Assembly (NCBI GenBank): GCA_937958995.1 | Contig: CALGAP010000021.1 | Coordinates: forward strand, 1 to 64,000 | DNA length: 64,000 nucleotides | Direction of reading: 5' to 3' | Source: an uncultured Chitinophagaceae bacterium | GTDB lineage: Bacteria > Bacteroidota > Bacteroidia > Chitinophagales > Chitinophagaceae | In this document: positions 17,756-26,572 of the stretch, one piece after another | Numbering within the stretch: position 1 is the first letter of the stretch | Layout: every line of letters begins with the position of its first letter | The notes under the pieces: generated by a model | What the model was told of the DNA's origin: nothing | Database searches by the model: none | What the model saw: only the letters and a program-made list of their open reading frames with translations | Translations under genes and position numbers: made by a program

Positions 17756-18352
17756 ATGCCTCGCTATTTTATCATCTATAAACCATACCAGGTACTTTCA
17801 CAGTTCAGCGCTTCCGAGGGAAAACAAACCTTGAAAGACTCTTTCGCTGTACCATCGGATGTCTATCCCGTAGGTAGACTGGATTATGACAGCGAAGGTC
17901 TGTTACTCCTTACCAACGATACCAGCCTGAACTACCGGTTGCTTCACCCGCAGTTCAGGCACGAGCGCGAATACCTGGTACAGGTGGATGGAGCCATTGA
18001 CGAAGCAGCCATCAGGAAATTGCAAAGCGGGCTAACCATCAATATCGATGGCAAACCATTCCGCACCTCACCCTGCCAGGCAGGCATCTTTAAAGAACCA
18101 CCTGCCCTGCCCGAAAGAAACCCGCCCATTCGTTTTCGTAAACATATACCTGCTCCGTGGATATGGATGATACTGACCGAAGGAAAGAACAGGCAGGTAA
18201 GAAAAATGACTGCGGCCGTCGGTTTTCCAACGCTGAGACTGGTGCGATATCGAATTGGTCAAATTACACTGGATGGACTGCAACCCGGAGAAATGCGCGA
18301 AATGGATAGGGATGAGGTTTATAAAAAATTGTTTGATTACCTTTCCAAATAA
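17756..18352 (+). CDS. rRNA large subunit pseudouridine synthase, RluE-like
   Basis: Isomerises a uridine to pseudouridine in rRNA. The 198 residues contain the family motif GRLDYDSEGLLLLTND, with catalytic Asp43, and the C-terminal KNRQVRKM...LRLVRYRIG segment typical of the RsuA/RluE group. There is no S4 RNA-binding domain, which fits RluE rather than RluB or RsuA. The exact target base is not shown. It begins a run of plus-strand genes (yicC, gldH, kinase, regulator) with small gaps. The terminator-like hairpin immediately upstream suggests controlled read-through. Confidence 0.87.
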   Translation: MPRYFIIYKPYQVLSQFSASEGKQTLKDSFAVPSDVYPVGRLDYDSEGLLLLTNDTSLNYRLLHPQFRHEREYLVQVDGAIDEAAIRKLQSGLTINIDGKPFRTSPCQAGIFKEPPALPERNPPIRFRKHIPAPWIWMILTEGKNRQVRKMTAAVGFPTLRLVRYRIGQITLDGLQPGEMREMDRDEVYKKLFDYLSK

Positions 18353-18365
18353 AATCAACTACACT

Positions 18366-19241
18366 ATGCTGAAATCAATGACCGGATTTGGAAGAGCTGA
18401 ACAAACTGTAGGAGATAAGACCTTTTTGGTTGATATAAAGTCGCTGAACGGAAAACAATTTGAGCTTTCACTCAAGATTCCCGCATTCTTAAAGCCCTTT
18501 GAATTTGATATCAGAACCTTGCTTAGCAAAAAACTGGGCAGGGGCACCATCGATTGCCAGATCAGCCTGAAAGAAAGTGGTGCCACCAAACCGGTAAGCA
18601 TCAATACCGACCTGGCCAAAGCATATTACCAGCCCATCGCTGAATTGTCGAAGGCCCTGAACCTCGACCCCTCTAACATACTCAGCACTTTGCTGAAACT
18701 GCCCGAGGTGATAACACCCACTGGCGAAACCTTAACACCCGAAGAATGGAATGCGCTGGCAAAAGTGATTGAAGCCGCCGTGGAAGACCTTAACCTGCAC
18801 CGCCTGGAAGAAGGTAAGGCGCTGGAAAGAGACCTGGCCCTGCGCATCGATAATATTTCCAAACAACAAGCCATTATTGCCGAACTGGAACCGCTGCGCA
18901 AGCAAAAAATACGAGAAGGCCTCAAGAAAGTGCTGGAAGAGAATGTGGGTAAAGAAAACTACGATCCCAACCGCCTGGAGCAGGAGCTGATATATTATAT
19001 CGAGAAAATTGACCTGAGCGAAGAACAGGTGCGACTCAAGAATCACTGCGAATACTTCAAGGCGCTGCTGGCCGAAGAAGGTTCTGAAAAAGGAAAGAAG
19101 CTATCATTCATTTTGCAGGAGATAGGCCGTGAGATCAATACCACCGGCGCCAAGGCTTATGACAGCACCATTCAAAAATGCGTGGTACTGATGAAAGACG
19201 AGCTGGAAAAGGCAAAAGAGCAGGTTTTGAATGTACTCTAA
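18366..19241 (+). CDS. yicC: YicC family endoribonuclease-like protein
   Basis: The 291 residues open with MLKSMTGFGRAE, the hallmark of YicC, and carry the N-terminal YicC domain to about 155 and the DUF1732 C-terminal domain (YDPNRLEQELIYYIEK ... EIGREINTTGAKA). E. coli YicC acts in small-RNA decay and has ribonuclease activity; I infer a similar role. The start at 18366, 13 bp after the upstream stop, fits the family. In many bacteria yicC lies next to gmk; here gmk is 41 kb away. Confidence 0.9.
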   Translation: MLKSMTGFGRAEQTVGDKTFLVDIKSLNGKQFELSLKIPAFLKPFEFDIRTLLSKKLGRGTIDCQISLKESGATKPVSINTDLAKAYYQPIAELSKALNLDPSNILSTLLKLPEVITPTGETLTPEEWNALAKVIEAAVEDLNLHRLEEGKALERDLALRIDNISKQQAIIAELEPLRKQKIREGLKKVLEENVGKENYDPNRLEQELIYYIEKIDLSEEQVRLKNHCEYFKALLAEEGSEKGKKLSFILQEIGREINTTGAKAYDSTIQKCVVLMKDELEKAKEQVLNVL

Positions 19242-19258
19242 GTTCTAACCCCCTCAAC

Positions 19259-19266
19259 TATATTTG
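19259..19266 (+). promoter_or_regulatory. TAnnTTTG promoter box for gldH
   Basis: TATATTTG ends 5 nt before the gldH ATG (19272). It could start a leaderless gldH transcript independent of yicC. Confidence 0.55.
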
Positions 19267-19271
19267 CAAAA

Positions 19272-19775
19272 ATGTTTCTCTTGAAAAAATTCAAAGGCGG
19301 TCTTTTATCCCATATTATATACGCCACATTGTTCGCGGCTTGCCTCAGCAGTTGCCAACCCATTGACGTCTTTGAAAGAAATGTCCGCATACCCGGTTTT
19401 GCCTGGCAGAGTGATTTTAAACCCGAGATCTCTTTTGAAATTACCGATACCACTTCCCGCTATATCATCTATATCGTGTTGCGTCATACTGATGCATACC
19501 GGTATAAGAACATCTATATGAATGTGCAGACCAGGACCCCTGCCGGTGAAACCCTGAACCAGCAATTGGAACTGCAACTAGCCACCGACGAAAAAGGCTG
19601 GCTGGGCAGTGGTATGGATGATATTTACGAACACCGCATACCCATTACACCGCCCCAGGAGCCCGTATCACTCCAGGCTGGCACTTACACCTTCAGGCTG
19701 GAAAATATAATGCGCGAAGACCCGCTGGAACATGTCATGAACGTCGGCATCCGCATCGAAAGGTCGCCGAAGTGA
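19272..19775 (+). CDS. gldH: Gliding motility lipoprotein GldH
   Basis: The 167 residues have a lipoprotein signal with lipobox LSSC (Cys28) followed by QPIDVFERN, then the GldH beta-rich domain (FEITDTTSRYIIYIVLRHTDAYRYKNIYMNV ... DEKGWLGSGMDDIYEHRIPI). In Flavobacterium johnsoniae GldH is needed for gliding and chitin use; many non-gliding Bacteroidota keep it. It is probably anchored in the envelope facing the periplasm. It lies between yicC and the histidine kinase gene, 9 bp before the latter. The gene name rests on family resemblance; motility of this organism is not shown. Confidence 0.85.
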   Translation: MFLLKKFKGGLLSHIIYATLFAACLSSCQPIDVFERNVRIPGFAWQSDFKPEISFEITDTTSRYIIYIVLRHTDAYRYKNIYMNVQTRTPAGETLNQQLELQLATDEKGWLGSGMDDIYEHRIPITPPQEPVSLQAGTYTFRLENIMREDPLEHVMNVGIRIERSPK

Positions 19776-19784
19776 TAAAATGCG

Positions 19785-20759
19785 ATGAAACGATCCAACA
19801 AAAAACGATGGCTGATAGCCAGTGCCGTGTACTGGTTTCTTTTGGTATATATCATTGCAGCGCTGGTGATGTGGTTCCTCACGCTTGAGCAGCAAAACCA
19901 GGAGATGGCTGCACTGCGCCTCAGCGAGCTGCGGCAGGATCAACCCGATTTTGACAAACGCTATGCCGCTATCATGTCTGTGAAAGAGCGCAAGACCACT
20001 CAATACCTCGGTGAAGGCATCACTTTTTTGGCCGTTACCCTGGTGGGCGCCTTATTTGTGTACCAGGCAGTACGCCGGCAGATAAGACTGCAGCATCAAC
20101 AGGAAAATTTCATGATGGCGGTTACGCACGAACTGAAAACTCCCATGGCCATCACCAAGCTGAACCTCGAAACCATGATGAAGCACCAGCTGGAAGAAGA
20201 GAAAAAACAAAAACTCTTGCGCAGCACGCTCCAGGAGATCAACCGGCTGGATACGCTGGCCAATAATATACTGGTAAGTTCACAACTGGACGCCGGCCGT
20301 TATGCATCACCTAAAGAGGAACTTAACTTCAGCGACCTGGTGAATAATGCCGTGGAGGAATTTAAAGTTCGTTACCCCAACCACCAATGGCGCAGCCAGG
20401 TAGATGAGGAGGCCGACGTGATCGGCGATGCCAACCTGTTGCAGATACTGGTGAATAACCTGCTGGAAAACGCCGCCAAATACTCGCCACGCGATGGTGT
20501 GATCGAATGCCGCCTCACAAAAGACAATCGCACGGTGAAACTGCAGGTCATTGACCAGGGACCGGGCATACCCGATAAGGAGAAGAAAAAGGTGTTTGAT
20601 AAATTCTACCGCATCGGCAATGAAGCCACCCGCACCGCCAAAGGCACGGGCCTGGGTCTTTACCTGTGTAAAAAGATTGTAGAACAACACCAGGGAAGTA
20701 TTGAGGTGACGGATAATTCTCCCCGGGGCTGTAACTTTACCGTTAGTTTTTTTACGTAA
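19785..20759 (+). CDS. Two-component sensor histidine kinase
   Basis: The 324 residues have two membrane segments (about 10-34 and 80-97) flanking a short ~45-residue periplasmic stretch. A HisKA domain follows with phospho-acceptor His115 (AVTHELKTPMA), and an ATPase domain with NNLLENAAKYSP, DQGPGIP and GTGLGLYL. The small sensor region leaves little room for ligand binding, so it may sense membrane state or a partner protein. GldH directly upstream is a candidate by position only. The response regulator starts 5 bp downstream. Confidence 0.93.
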   Translation: MKRSNKKRWLIASAVYWFLLVYIIAALVMWFLTLEQQNQEMAALRLSELRQDQPDFDKRYAAIMSVKERKTTQYLGEGITFLAVTLVGALFVYQAVRRQIRLQHQQENFMMAVTHELKTPMAITKLNLETMMKHQLEEEKKQKLLRSTLQEINRLDTLANNILVSSQLDAGRYASPKEELNFSDLVNNAVEEFKVRYPNHQWRSQVDEEADVIGDANLLQILVNNLLENAAKYSPRDGVIECRLTKDNRTVKLQVIDQGPGIPDKEKKKVFDKFYRIGNEATRTAKGTGLGLYLCKKIVEQHQGSIEVTDNSPRGCNFTVSFFT

Positions 20760-20764
20760 ACACT

Positions 20765-21469
20765 ATGCAAAGCAGCAAGCCGTCCATATTATTAGCCGAA
20801 GATGAGGAAAACCTTCATGAGGCATTGAAATTAAATCTTGAGTTAGAAGGGTACGAGGTTACTTCAGCCTATACCGGCAGCGCTACGCTGCAAAAAGTGC
20901 AGCAGGAGTATTTCGACCTGCTTATTCTCGACGTAATGTTGCCCGATATCGATGGCATCAGCATTACCGAAACCATCAGAGTGCAAAACAATGATGTGCC
21001 CATCCTGATATTAAGCGCCAAAAATACCGGGGCCGACAGGGTATTGGGTTTGAAAAAAGGCGCCGACGACTATCTCACCAAACCTTTCAACCTCGAAGAG
21101 CTGTTGCTGCGCGTTCAGAAACTGATCCGCAAAAATCAAAAGCTCAACGAGAAAGATACCGTAGGCGATACCTACCAGTTTGGCAACAACACCATCGACT
21201 TCAAAGCGCAGGAAGCTATCATCAAAAACGGCGAACGCATCCAGCTCAGCAAGAAAGAAGCGATGCTGCTGAAACTACTGATCGAAAACAAGAACGACGT
21301 CGTTCCCCGCGAAAAGATCCTCCAGACCGTGTGGGGTTACAATGTATATCCCACCACCCGCACCATCGACAATTTCATTCTCAACTTCCGCAAATACTTC
21401 GAGCAAGACAGCCGCAACCCGCGGTACTTCCATTCAGTGCGCGGCGTAGGCTACAAGTATACAGAATGA
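20765..21469 (+). CDS. OmpR/PhoB-family response regulator
   Basis: The 234 residues comprise a receiver domain with acidic pair Glu12/Asp13 (AEDEEN), phospho-acceptor Asp56 (LLILDVMLPDIDG) and Lys106, then a winged-helix DNA-binding domain (about 135-233) ending TRTIDNFILNFRKYFEQD...VRGVGYKYTE. It is the cognate partner of the kinase at 19785, whose stop is 5 bp upstream. Targets are unknown. In many Bacteroidota this kinase-regulator pair is essential, but that cannot be judged here. Confidence 0.93.
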   Translation: MQSSKPSILLAEDEENLHEALKLNLELEGYEVTSAYTGSATLQKVQQEYFDLLILDVMLPDIDGISITETIRVQNNDVPILILSAKNTGADRVLGLKKGADDYLTKPFNLEELLLRVQKLIRKNQKLNEKDTVGDTYQFGNNTIDFKAQEAIIKNGERIQLSKKEAMLLKLLIENKNDVVPREKILQTVWGYNVYPTTRTIDNFILNFRKYFEQDSRNPRYFHSVRGVGYKYTE

Positions 21470-21547
21470 AATGAATAATAAATTTGTCTTTGCTAAACGA
21501 CCGCACGCCACAGAAAAGCTGGCACCTTGGTAAAAGTACTACGATAA

Positions 21548-23371
21548 TCAACTGTTCTCTATCAACTCGAGCATTTCTCTTGACTTTTGCAGCAGTTTTT
21601 CCATATCATGGGTTGACTGATCAGGGGTATATAGCACCCATTGCAACTCGTCGAGTACGGAAGAAAAATTGCTGATAATTTCAGGAGCAAGGTTTCTTTC
21701 CCGCAAATGTTGCACGGCCACGTGTTTGTTGAGAGAAGAAGGCAACAGGTTATATTTCGTGGCCATAAATTGCCAGATGGCTTGCTCTAATTCATGGTAA
21801 AACAATTGCGGCTTGCCGCGCTCCAATGCCCATTGCGCTTTGAAGAGCGTTTCTTCCACAACCGATCGTTTCGGTTCAGGTTCTTTTTCAGCAACCGGCG
21901 GAGGTGCCGCTACTTTTTTTGATTTCTTCAAATGCAATGCCTGGTAGGTGATCCAGCCCACTATTATCAATGCCACCAATCCAAACCAATACCAATGCGG
22001 CTGGCCGGGTAGTGATTTTTTGCCGTTGGCGGTATCAGGTAACGAAGCATTTTCTAATACAGGCAATACGTGCAGCGTGATGGATTCGCTGGTAGCTACC
22101 TTATATACCTTTTGCAAGGGATCATAATATGGAAGACGCGCGGAGGGTATAACAATAATTCCAGTGTCAGGTGCGGCAAAAGAATACTCGAACGTTTTAG
22201 TGCCGGTGGCAGGGTATAAATACTTGTTGATTGTTTCTTTTACCACGGGATCGGCGGTATCAACGCCCTGGGGCCATTCAATGTTGGGGGCGGTAAGCAG
22301 TGAAATATTTCCACTCCCGGTTACGACCATTTGTATTTTCACCAGGTCGCCCACGCGAATGGTATTCCTGGGCACATTTACAGAAAGAGAAAAATTACCT
22401 ACCGCCCCTTCAAAGCCTGCGGGTTGATTTTCGGTGGGTAATGGTTTTACATGAATGTTCAGCGGCTCCGAGGTCAATGAAAGCCGATAATCAAGCGGCG
22501 TGCGCTTAACACGTAGAGGGTTATTGCTGTTTGGCGGACTATTTAACACTTTTCGCAGCGCTTCATCATCGGTGGTGGGCCCTTCTACCCTGGTAAAATG
22601 AATCACGCTTTCGATCTCAGCGGGATCGAGGGAAAACACACCTTCCTGCAGCGGGAACAACTGCACCTTGCGAATTACGTTGGCATAAAAAGGAAGACCA
22701 TTATATATTTCAATATCGGGTTTGCTGTCGTAGGCATCTACCATATCCATCACACTAAAACCGGTAAGTGACGGTCGTTTCACCACCTGCGAATTAGTGT
22801 TGAGGCGGCTATAGGCCTTATACACTACCATGATCGGCTCGCCCACAAAGCAGGTAGTCTTATTGGCTTCCACGCGCAGGAACAGGTTCTTTTTGATCTT
22901 CGCCTCGATATCTTCCCCTGGCCGCAGTTCCGATTCCGATTCGGTATCCACCAGTCCTATGCGGCCCGGAGGTCCGCCGCCCGGCTGGGTCACGGTGACT
23001 TTCACCGGATTTGATTTTACCAGTTTACCATTTATATAAGCGCTGGCGCCGGGAAGGGTAAATACACCCGGGCGACGTGGCGAGAGAATCACGATCTTGC
23101 CGTAGGTATCTACGGGTTGAGTTGACTGCTGGTAAATAGTAGGCGTGTTGGGAATTTCAAACACCTCGTGCTGGTAAAAATCATCAAAGTCGGGCAGCGT
23201 AAAATGCCCTATATCTTTCGAGCCCTCAACAATATACTGCACCTGGAAAGTCTGGCGAAGGGAAACATTCGATTCGCTTAACTGCGTGTAAAACTTTACC
23301 TGGCCGTGAACACAGGGAAGGATGCAGACGCAGGCAAGCGCAAGAAAAGCTATGTTTAAAATTCTCCTGAT
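21548..23371 (-). CDS. BatD-like membrane protein with a non-canonical start codon
   Basis: BatD-family proteins have a signal peptide, repeated beta-sandwich domains in the periplasm and a C-terminal membrane segment (here GLVALIIVGWITYQAL) with a cytoplasmic tail. The canonical start GTG at 23242 would begin mid-domain (VQYIVEG). The frame stays open upstream to a stop near 23404 and encodes a good signal peptide, reading (M)RRILNIAFLALACVCILPC, then the expected start of the mature domain. No ATG, GTG or TTG occurs there. I place the start at ATC (23371); ATT at 23362 and ATA at 23353 are alternatives. A TAAATTTG promoter box lies 14 nt upstream. batA, batB and batC are not adjacent, so it is an orphan. 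Confidence 0.7.
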   Translation of the reverse strand: MRRILNIAFLALACVCILPCVHGQVKFYTQLSESNVSLRQTFQVQYIVEGSKDIGHFTLPDFDDFYQHEVFEIPNTPTIYQQSTQPVDTYGKIVILSPRRPGVFTLPGASAYINGKLVKSNPVKVTVTQPGGGPPGRIGLVDTESESELRPGEDIEAKIKKNLFLRVEANKTTCFVGEPIMVVYKAYSRLNTNSQVVKRPSLTGFSVMDMVDAYDSKPDIEIYNGLPFYANVIRKVQLFPLQEGVFSLDPAEIESVIHFTRVEGPTTDDEALRKVLNSPPNSNNPLRVKRTPLDYRLSLTSEPLNIHVKPLPTENQPAGFEGAVGNFSLSVNVPRNTIRVGDLVKIQMVVTGSGNISLLTAPNIEWPQGVDTADPVVKETINKYLYPATGTKTFEYSFAAPDTGIIVIPSARLPYYDPLQKVYKVATSESITLHVLPVLENASLPDTANGKKSLPGQPHWYWFGLVALIIVGWITYQALHLKKSKKVAAPPPVAEKEPEPKRSVVEETLFKAQWALERGKPQLFYHELEQAIWQFMATKYNLLPSSLNKHVAVQHLRERNLAPEIISNFSSVLDELQWVLYTPDQSTHDMEKLLQKSREMLELIENS

Positions 23372-23385
23372 ACCGAACGTTTTGG

Positions 23386-23393
23386 CAAATTTA
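23386..23393 (-). promoter_or_regulatory. TAnnTTTG promoter box for batD
   Basis: CAAATTTA on the plus strand reads TAAATTTG on the minus strand, 14 nt before the proposed ATC start at 23371. Its position agrees with the longer batD reading rather than the GTG at 23242. Confidence 0.5.
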
Positions 23394-23468
23394 AATTTTA
23401 CGGGTCAGGCAAATAAATATTGTTACAGGTAATTGCCAGTTAATGGGATAAGTGGCAAACTAACTGAT

Positions 23469-24179
23469 CTATGGAAGGTCGCCTAACTGCGGCCGCAACA
23501 CAATTTCTTCCACACAAGCCTGTGGCGAAAGATATGCGGCGGTATAGATCATTTCGGCCACATCTTTGGCCTCCATCATTCTTTTAGGATCGATGCCACT
23601 GCCCGACCAGCTATCGGTCCAGGCGGCACCGGGATATACAGCAGTAACTTTTATACCATAAGGTTTCATTTCCTCGCGCAGGTTGCGCGAAAAACCTGCC
23701 AGCGCAAATTTGCTGATGCTGTAAGCTCCGCCGTTAGGATATGCCTGCAATGAAGCGATGGAGCAAATATTGAAGATATGCCCGCTTTTATTTTCCATCA
23801 TGCGGGGTAATAAAGCGCGGGTGAGATGATAGGCGCTGTAAAGATTCACTGCCATTAATTTTTCCAGCGCTCCTTCGGGTTCATTATGCACGCTGCCGGG
23901 AATAAAACTGCCAGCATTGTTTACCAGCACATCAGGCGCATATATTTCACTCATTACCCATTCTGCAAACTCATTTACCTGCTCCCTTATTCCCAGGTCG
24001 CAGGGCATCGTTTTGATAGTAGCACGGGGAAATCTTCCCTGCAAATGTTTACCCTCGTATTCAAGCAGTTCTTTATTGCGCGCGCACAGTAATACAGTAT
24101 GACCCTGCTTATCGCCTGCAAATTTTTCTGCAATCGCTTTTCCCAGGCCTTTGGATCCGCCGGTTATAACTATATTCAT
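23469..24179 (-). CDS. Short-chain dehydrogenase/reductase
   Basis: A 236-residue classical SDR. It has TGGSKGLG near the N-terminus for NAD(P) binding, NNAG in LVNNAGSFIPGS, and the catalytic Ser and Tyr-x3-Lys in ICSIASLQAYPNGGAYSISK. It resembles 3-ketoacyl-reductase-like SDRs of unknown substrate. The start at 24179 (MNIVITGG) fits the Rossmann fold; a start at 24215 would add 12 unrelated residues. It diverges from the phosphatase gene at 24293 and lies upstream of batD with an ~100-bp gap, so it probably has its own promoter, although I see no exact TAnnTTTG box. Confidence 0.87.
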   Translation of the reverse strand: MNIVITGGSKGLGKAIAEKFAGDKQGHTVLLCARNKELLEYEGKHLQGRFPRATIKTMPCDLGIREQVNEFAEWVMSEIYAPDVLVNNAGSFIPGSVHNEPEGALEKLMAVNLYSAYHLTRALLPRMMENKSGHIFNICSIASLQAYPNGGAYSISKFALAGFSRNLREEMKPYGIKVTAVYPGAAWTDSWSGSGIDPKRMMEAKDVAEMIYTAAYLSPQACVEEIVLRPQLGDLP

Positions 24180-24281
24180 AATTCCGAAATTACCAATTAA
24201 TCGTATGAGCAACACATTTTTATGCGTGAAAGATCGAAGTGCCTGGCCACTATTGGGAATTTCTTAAGAGCATTTTCCTTT

Positions 24282-24289
24282 TATCTTTG
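24282..24289 (+). promoter_or_regulatory. TAnnTTTG promoter box for the YjjG-like gene
   Basis: TATCTTTG ends 3 nt before the ATG at 24293, the tightest spacing in the window. It predicts a leaderless transcript. Confidence 0.6.
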
Positions 24290-24292
24290 CGC

Positions 24293-24988
24293 ATGGAATA
24301 CAAGCATCTTTTCTTTGATCTTGATCACACACTCTGGGATTTCGACACCAATAGCCGCCTCACGCTCGAAGAATTGTATCACACGCTGGAACTGAAATCG
24401 AAAGGAGTTCACGATTTCGATCTTTTTCACAAAAATTATCTTGCGCACAACGATAAGTTGTGGGATCGCTATCGCAAAGGTTTTATCAAAGTGGATGAAC
24501 TGCGCTGGAAACGTATGTGGCTCACCCTGCTCGATTTTAAAATAGGCGATGAGCAAATGGCGCGCGATATGGGCCAGCGTTTCCTGGACCTTTTACCCAC
24601 TCGCAATGCCCTTTTTCCTTATACTATTGAAATACTCGAATACCTGAAAGGCAAAGGATATAAGCTGCACCTCATCACCAATGGCTTTGAAGCCACACAG
24701 CATCAGAAACTCAAAAACGCCGCCATTGATCATTACTTCATCGAAGTAATTACCTCCGAAGGTTGCAATAGCCTGAAACCGAACAAAGAAATTTTTGATT
24801 ACGCTTTGCAAAAAACAAATGCCTCACTGGAAGAATCTATCATGATCGGCGACAGCATTGAAGTGGATATACAAGGCGCCATGAATGCGGGTATGGACCA
24901 GGTATATGTCAATCATCTGAACGCTGAGCCTGCCCTGAAGCCTACCTATACCGTGTATTCACTAAAGGAGCTGGAAGAAATACTATAG
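24293..24988 (+). CDS. yjjG: HAD-family phosphatase, YjjG-like (noncanonical pyrimidine nucleotidase)
   Basis: The 231 residues have HAD motif I DLDHTLWDF near residue 9, motif II LITNG, motif III Lys in CNSLKPNKEIF, and motif IV IGDSIEVDIQGAMNAGM. The closest family is YjjG, a nucleoside 5'-monophosphatase that removes abnormal pyrimidine nucleotides. The start at 24293 (MEYKHLFFDLDHT) fits the family and the promoter box. Its stop overlaps the end of the convergent psd gene by 6 bp. The substrate is inferred from family only. Confidence 0.85.
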   Translation: MEYKHLFFDLDHTLWDFDTNSRLTLEELYHTLELKSKGVHDFDLFHKNYLAHNDKLWDRYRKGFIKVDELRWKRMWLTLLDFKIGDEQMARDMGQRFLDLLPTRNALFPYTIEILEYLKGKGYKLHLITNGFEATQHQKLKNAAIDHYFIEVITSEGCNSLKPNKEIFDYALQKTNASLEESIMIGDSIEVDIQGAMNAGMDQVYVNHLNAEPALKPTYTVYSLKELEEIL

Positions 24989-25639
24989 GGTAGCCAGTAC
25001 CGTTATACCGCCTTTTACCTTTTCATCAAGCTTTACCATCACTTTGGCATCGATGGGTAAAAGCACATCTACGCGGCTGCCGAACTTGATGAAGCCCATT
25101 TCAGTGCTTTGCTCAACCTGCTGACCTACCTGCAGGTAGTTGACTATGCGTTTGGCCAAAGCGCCGGCAATTTGCTTTACCAGTATTTCCGCGCGGCTGC
25201 TCTTAATCACTACAGAGTGACGCTCGTTTTCGGTGGATGACTTGGGATGCCAGGCCACCAGGTATTTTCCCTTATGATATTGACTGTACACCACCTCGCC
25301 GCTGATGGGGTTGCGGTTCTGGTGCACGTTGGCGGGACTCATAAAAATGGACACCTGCAGCCTTTTATCTTTAAAATATTCTTCGTCGTACACTTCTTCG
25401 ATGGTTACCACTTTGCCGTCGGCGGGACAAATCACCAGGTTGTCGCCGGTAGTCAGTTGACGGTTGGGTACGCGGAAAAAAGAGATAAGGAACAAAAGCA
25501 ATCCCAGCGTGAGCACCAGTATCAGCCAGCTCAGCCAGGGCAGGTGAAAGCTGATGAAATAAAACGAAAGCAGGTTGATCACCGCAAACACGATGGTGCT
25601 GATCAGAATGCTCTTGTATCCTTCTTTGTGGATCGTCAT
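24983..25639 (-). CDS. psd: Phosphatidylserine decarboxylase, short (PSD-B-like) type
   Basis: Converts phosphatidylserine to phosphatidylethanolamine. The 218 residues have two N-terminal membrane helices (about 9-51), the conserved PADGKV segment, the metal or substrate region MSPANVHQNRNPISGEV, and FIKFGSRVDV with the Gly-Ser self-cleavage site that makes the pyruvoyl group. It lies downstream of cdsA with 38 bp between them; together with the protease gene they form a phospholipid operon. Its 3' end overlaps the convergent YjjG-like gene by 6 bp. Confidence 0.93.
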   Translation of the reverse strand: MTIHKEGYKSILISTIVFAVINLLSFYFISFHLPWLSWLILVLTLGLLLFLISFFRVPNRQLTTGDNLVICPADGKVVTIEEVYDEEYFKDKRLQVSIFMSPANVHQNRNPISGEVVYSQYHKGKYLVAWHPKSSTENERHSVVIKSSRAEILVKQIAGALAKRIVNYLQVGQQVEQSTEMGFIKFGSRVDVLLPIDAKVMVKLDEKVKGGITVLATL

Positions 25640-25677
25640 TAGTTGATATTGAACGGCAAATGTAATAAATGCAACCC

Positions 25678-26562
25678 TTATTCCACCAGCCTGATATAGA
25701 GCCAGCAGAAGGGCGCAGCTATCAGCAGGGAGTCGAAACGGTCCAGGAATCCGCCATGCCCGGGCATGATGCTGCCACTGTCCTTAACATTGGCCGCGCG
25801 TTTTAGTTTAGATTCCAGCAAATCTCCAAAAGTGCCTGCAATGGAAGCGATGGCAGCAATAATCATGAACTTAACAGTGGTTGAACTGAAATGATAATCA
25901 GCCATCATCCATAACACCAGTCCCGCTACACCCACGGCCAGTATTACTCCCCCAATCGTGCCCTCCCAGGTTTTCCTCGGAGAGATATCAGTCATTTTTG
26001 TTTTGCCAATAAGCGAGCCCACGATATAAGCCATGGTATCGTTGATCCAGATGGAGCCAATGATAAAGCAGGGAAGAAAAACGCCGGCATCGAAAGGTAC
26101 TCCTTCAAATTGCCCGGCAACACCTGAGCGCAGGTCCATCATCAACCCCAGTGTGAGTGAAAGATATAACAGCCCCACCGCGGAGTAACCAATATTTTTA
26201 AGGTGAATATCTTTTGTAAATAATAACTCAATTACCGGCAGCACAAAAACAAAAAGCAATCCCAAAAACCATCCTATTGCATGCAGGTGCACGCCGAACA
26301 GGGAAAACTGATCGTCGGTAAAGTTTAGCAACACGCACCATCCCGCCACCATCACACCAAAACGATGAAAAGAGGAGGCCTGCTTATAGTCGGGATCTAT
26401 TAAGCCTACGAGTTTCTGGTATTCCACCCAACAACCAAAATGTATAATGGAAAACAAAACAAAAAAGCTCCAGTGGTTCCATAGCAGTCCCACCAACATG
26501 ACGACCACAAAGATGATGGCGGTGAGCGTTCTTGTTCTAAGCGTAGCCAGGTTCAATGCCAT
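25678..26562 (-). CDS. cdsA: Phosphatidate cytidylyltransferase
   Basis: Makes CDP-diacylglycerol from phosphatidic acid and CTP, the precursor of all phospholipid head groups. The 294 residues contain about eight membrane helices and the C-terminal signature ISPRKTWEGTIGG preceded by DTMAYIVGSLIGK, then SMMPGHGGFLDRFDSL (read here as SIMPGHGGFLDRFDSL). The start is ATG 26562; the TTG at 26568 is less likely. It begins 10 bp after the CPBP protease stop and precedes psd, so CDP-diacylglycerol synthesis and phosphatidylserine decarboxylation are co-expressed; pssA is not in the window. Confidence 0.94.
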   Translation of the reverse strand: MALNLATLRTRTLTAIIFVVVMLVGLLWNHWSFFVLFSIIHFGCWVEYQKLVGLIDPDYKQASSFHRFGVMVAGWCVLLNFTDDQFSLFGVHLHAIGWFLGLLFVFVLPVIELLFTKDIHLKNIGYSAVGLLYLSLTLGLMMDLRSGVAGQFEGVPFDAGVFLPCFIIGSIWINDTMAYIVGSLIGKTKMTDISPRKTWEGTIGGVILAVGVAGLVLWMMADYHFSSTTVKFMIIAAIASIAGTFGDLLESKLKRAANVKDSGSIMPGHGGFLDRFDSLLIAAPFCWLYIRLVE

Positions 26563-26572
26563 GAGCAAATAA

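Noticed and set aside
21548..23242. BatD as a complete protein from the GTG at 23242
   Set aside because: This start removes the signal peptide and the first beta-strand that are encoded in frame just upstream.
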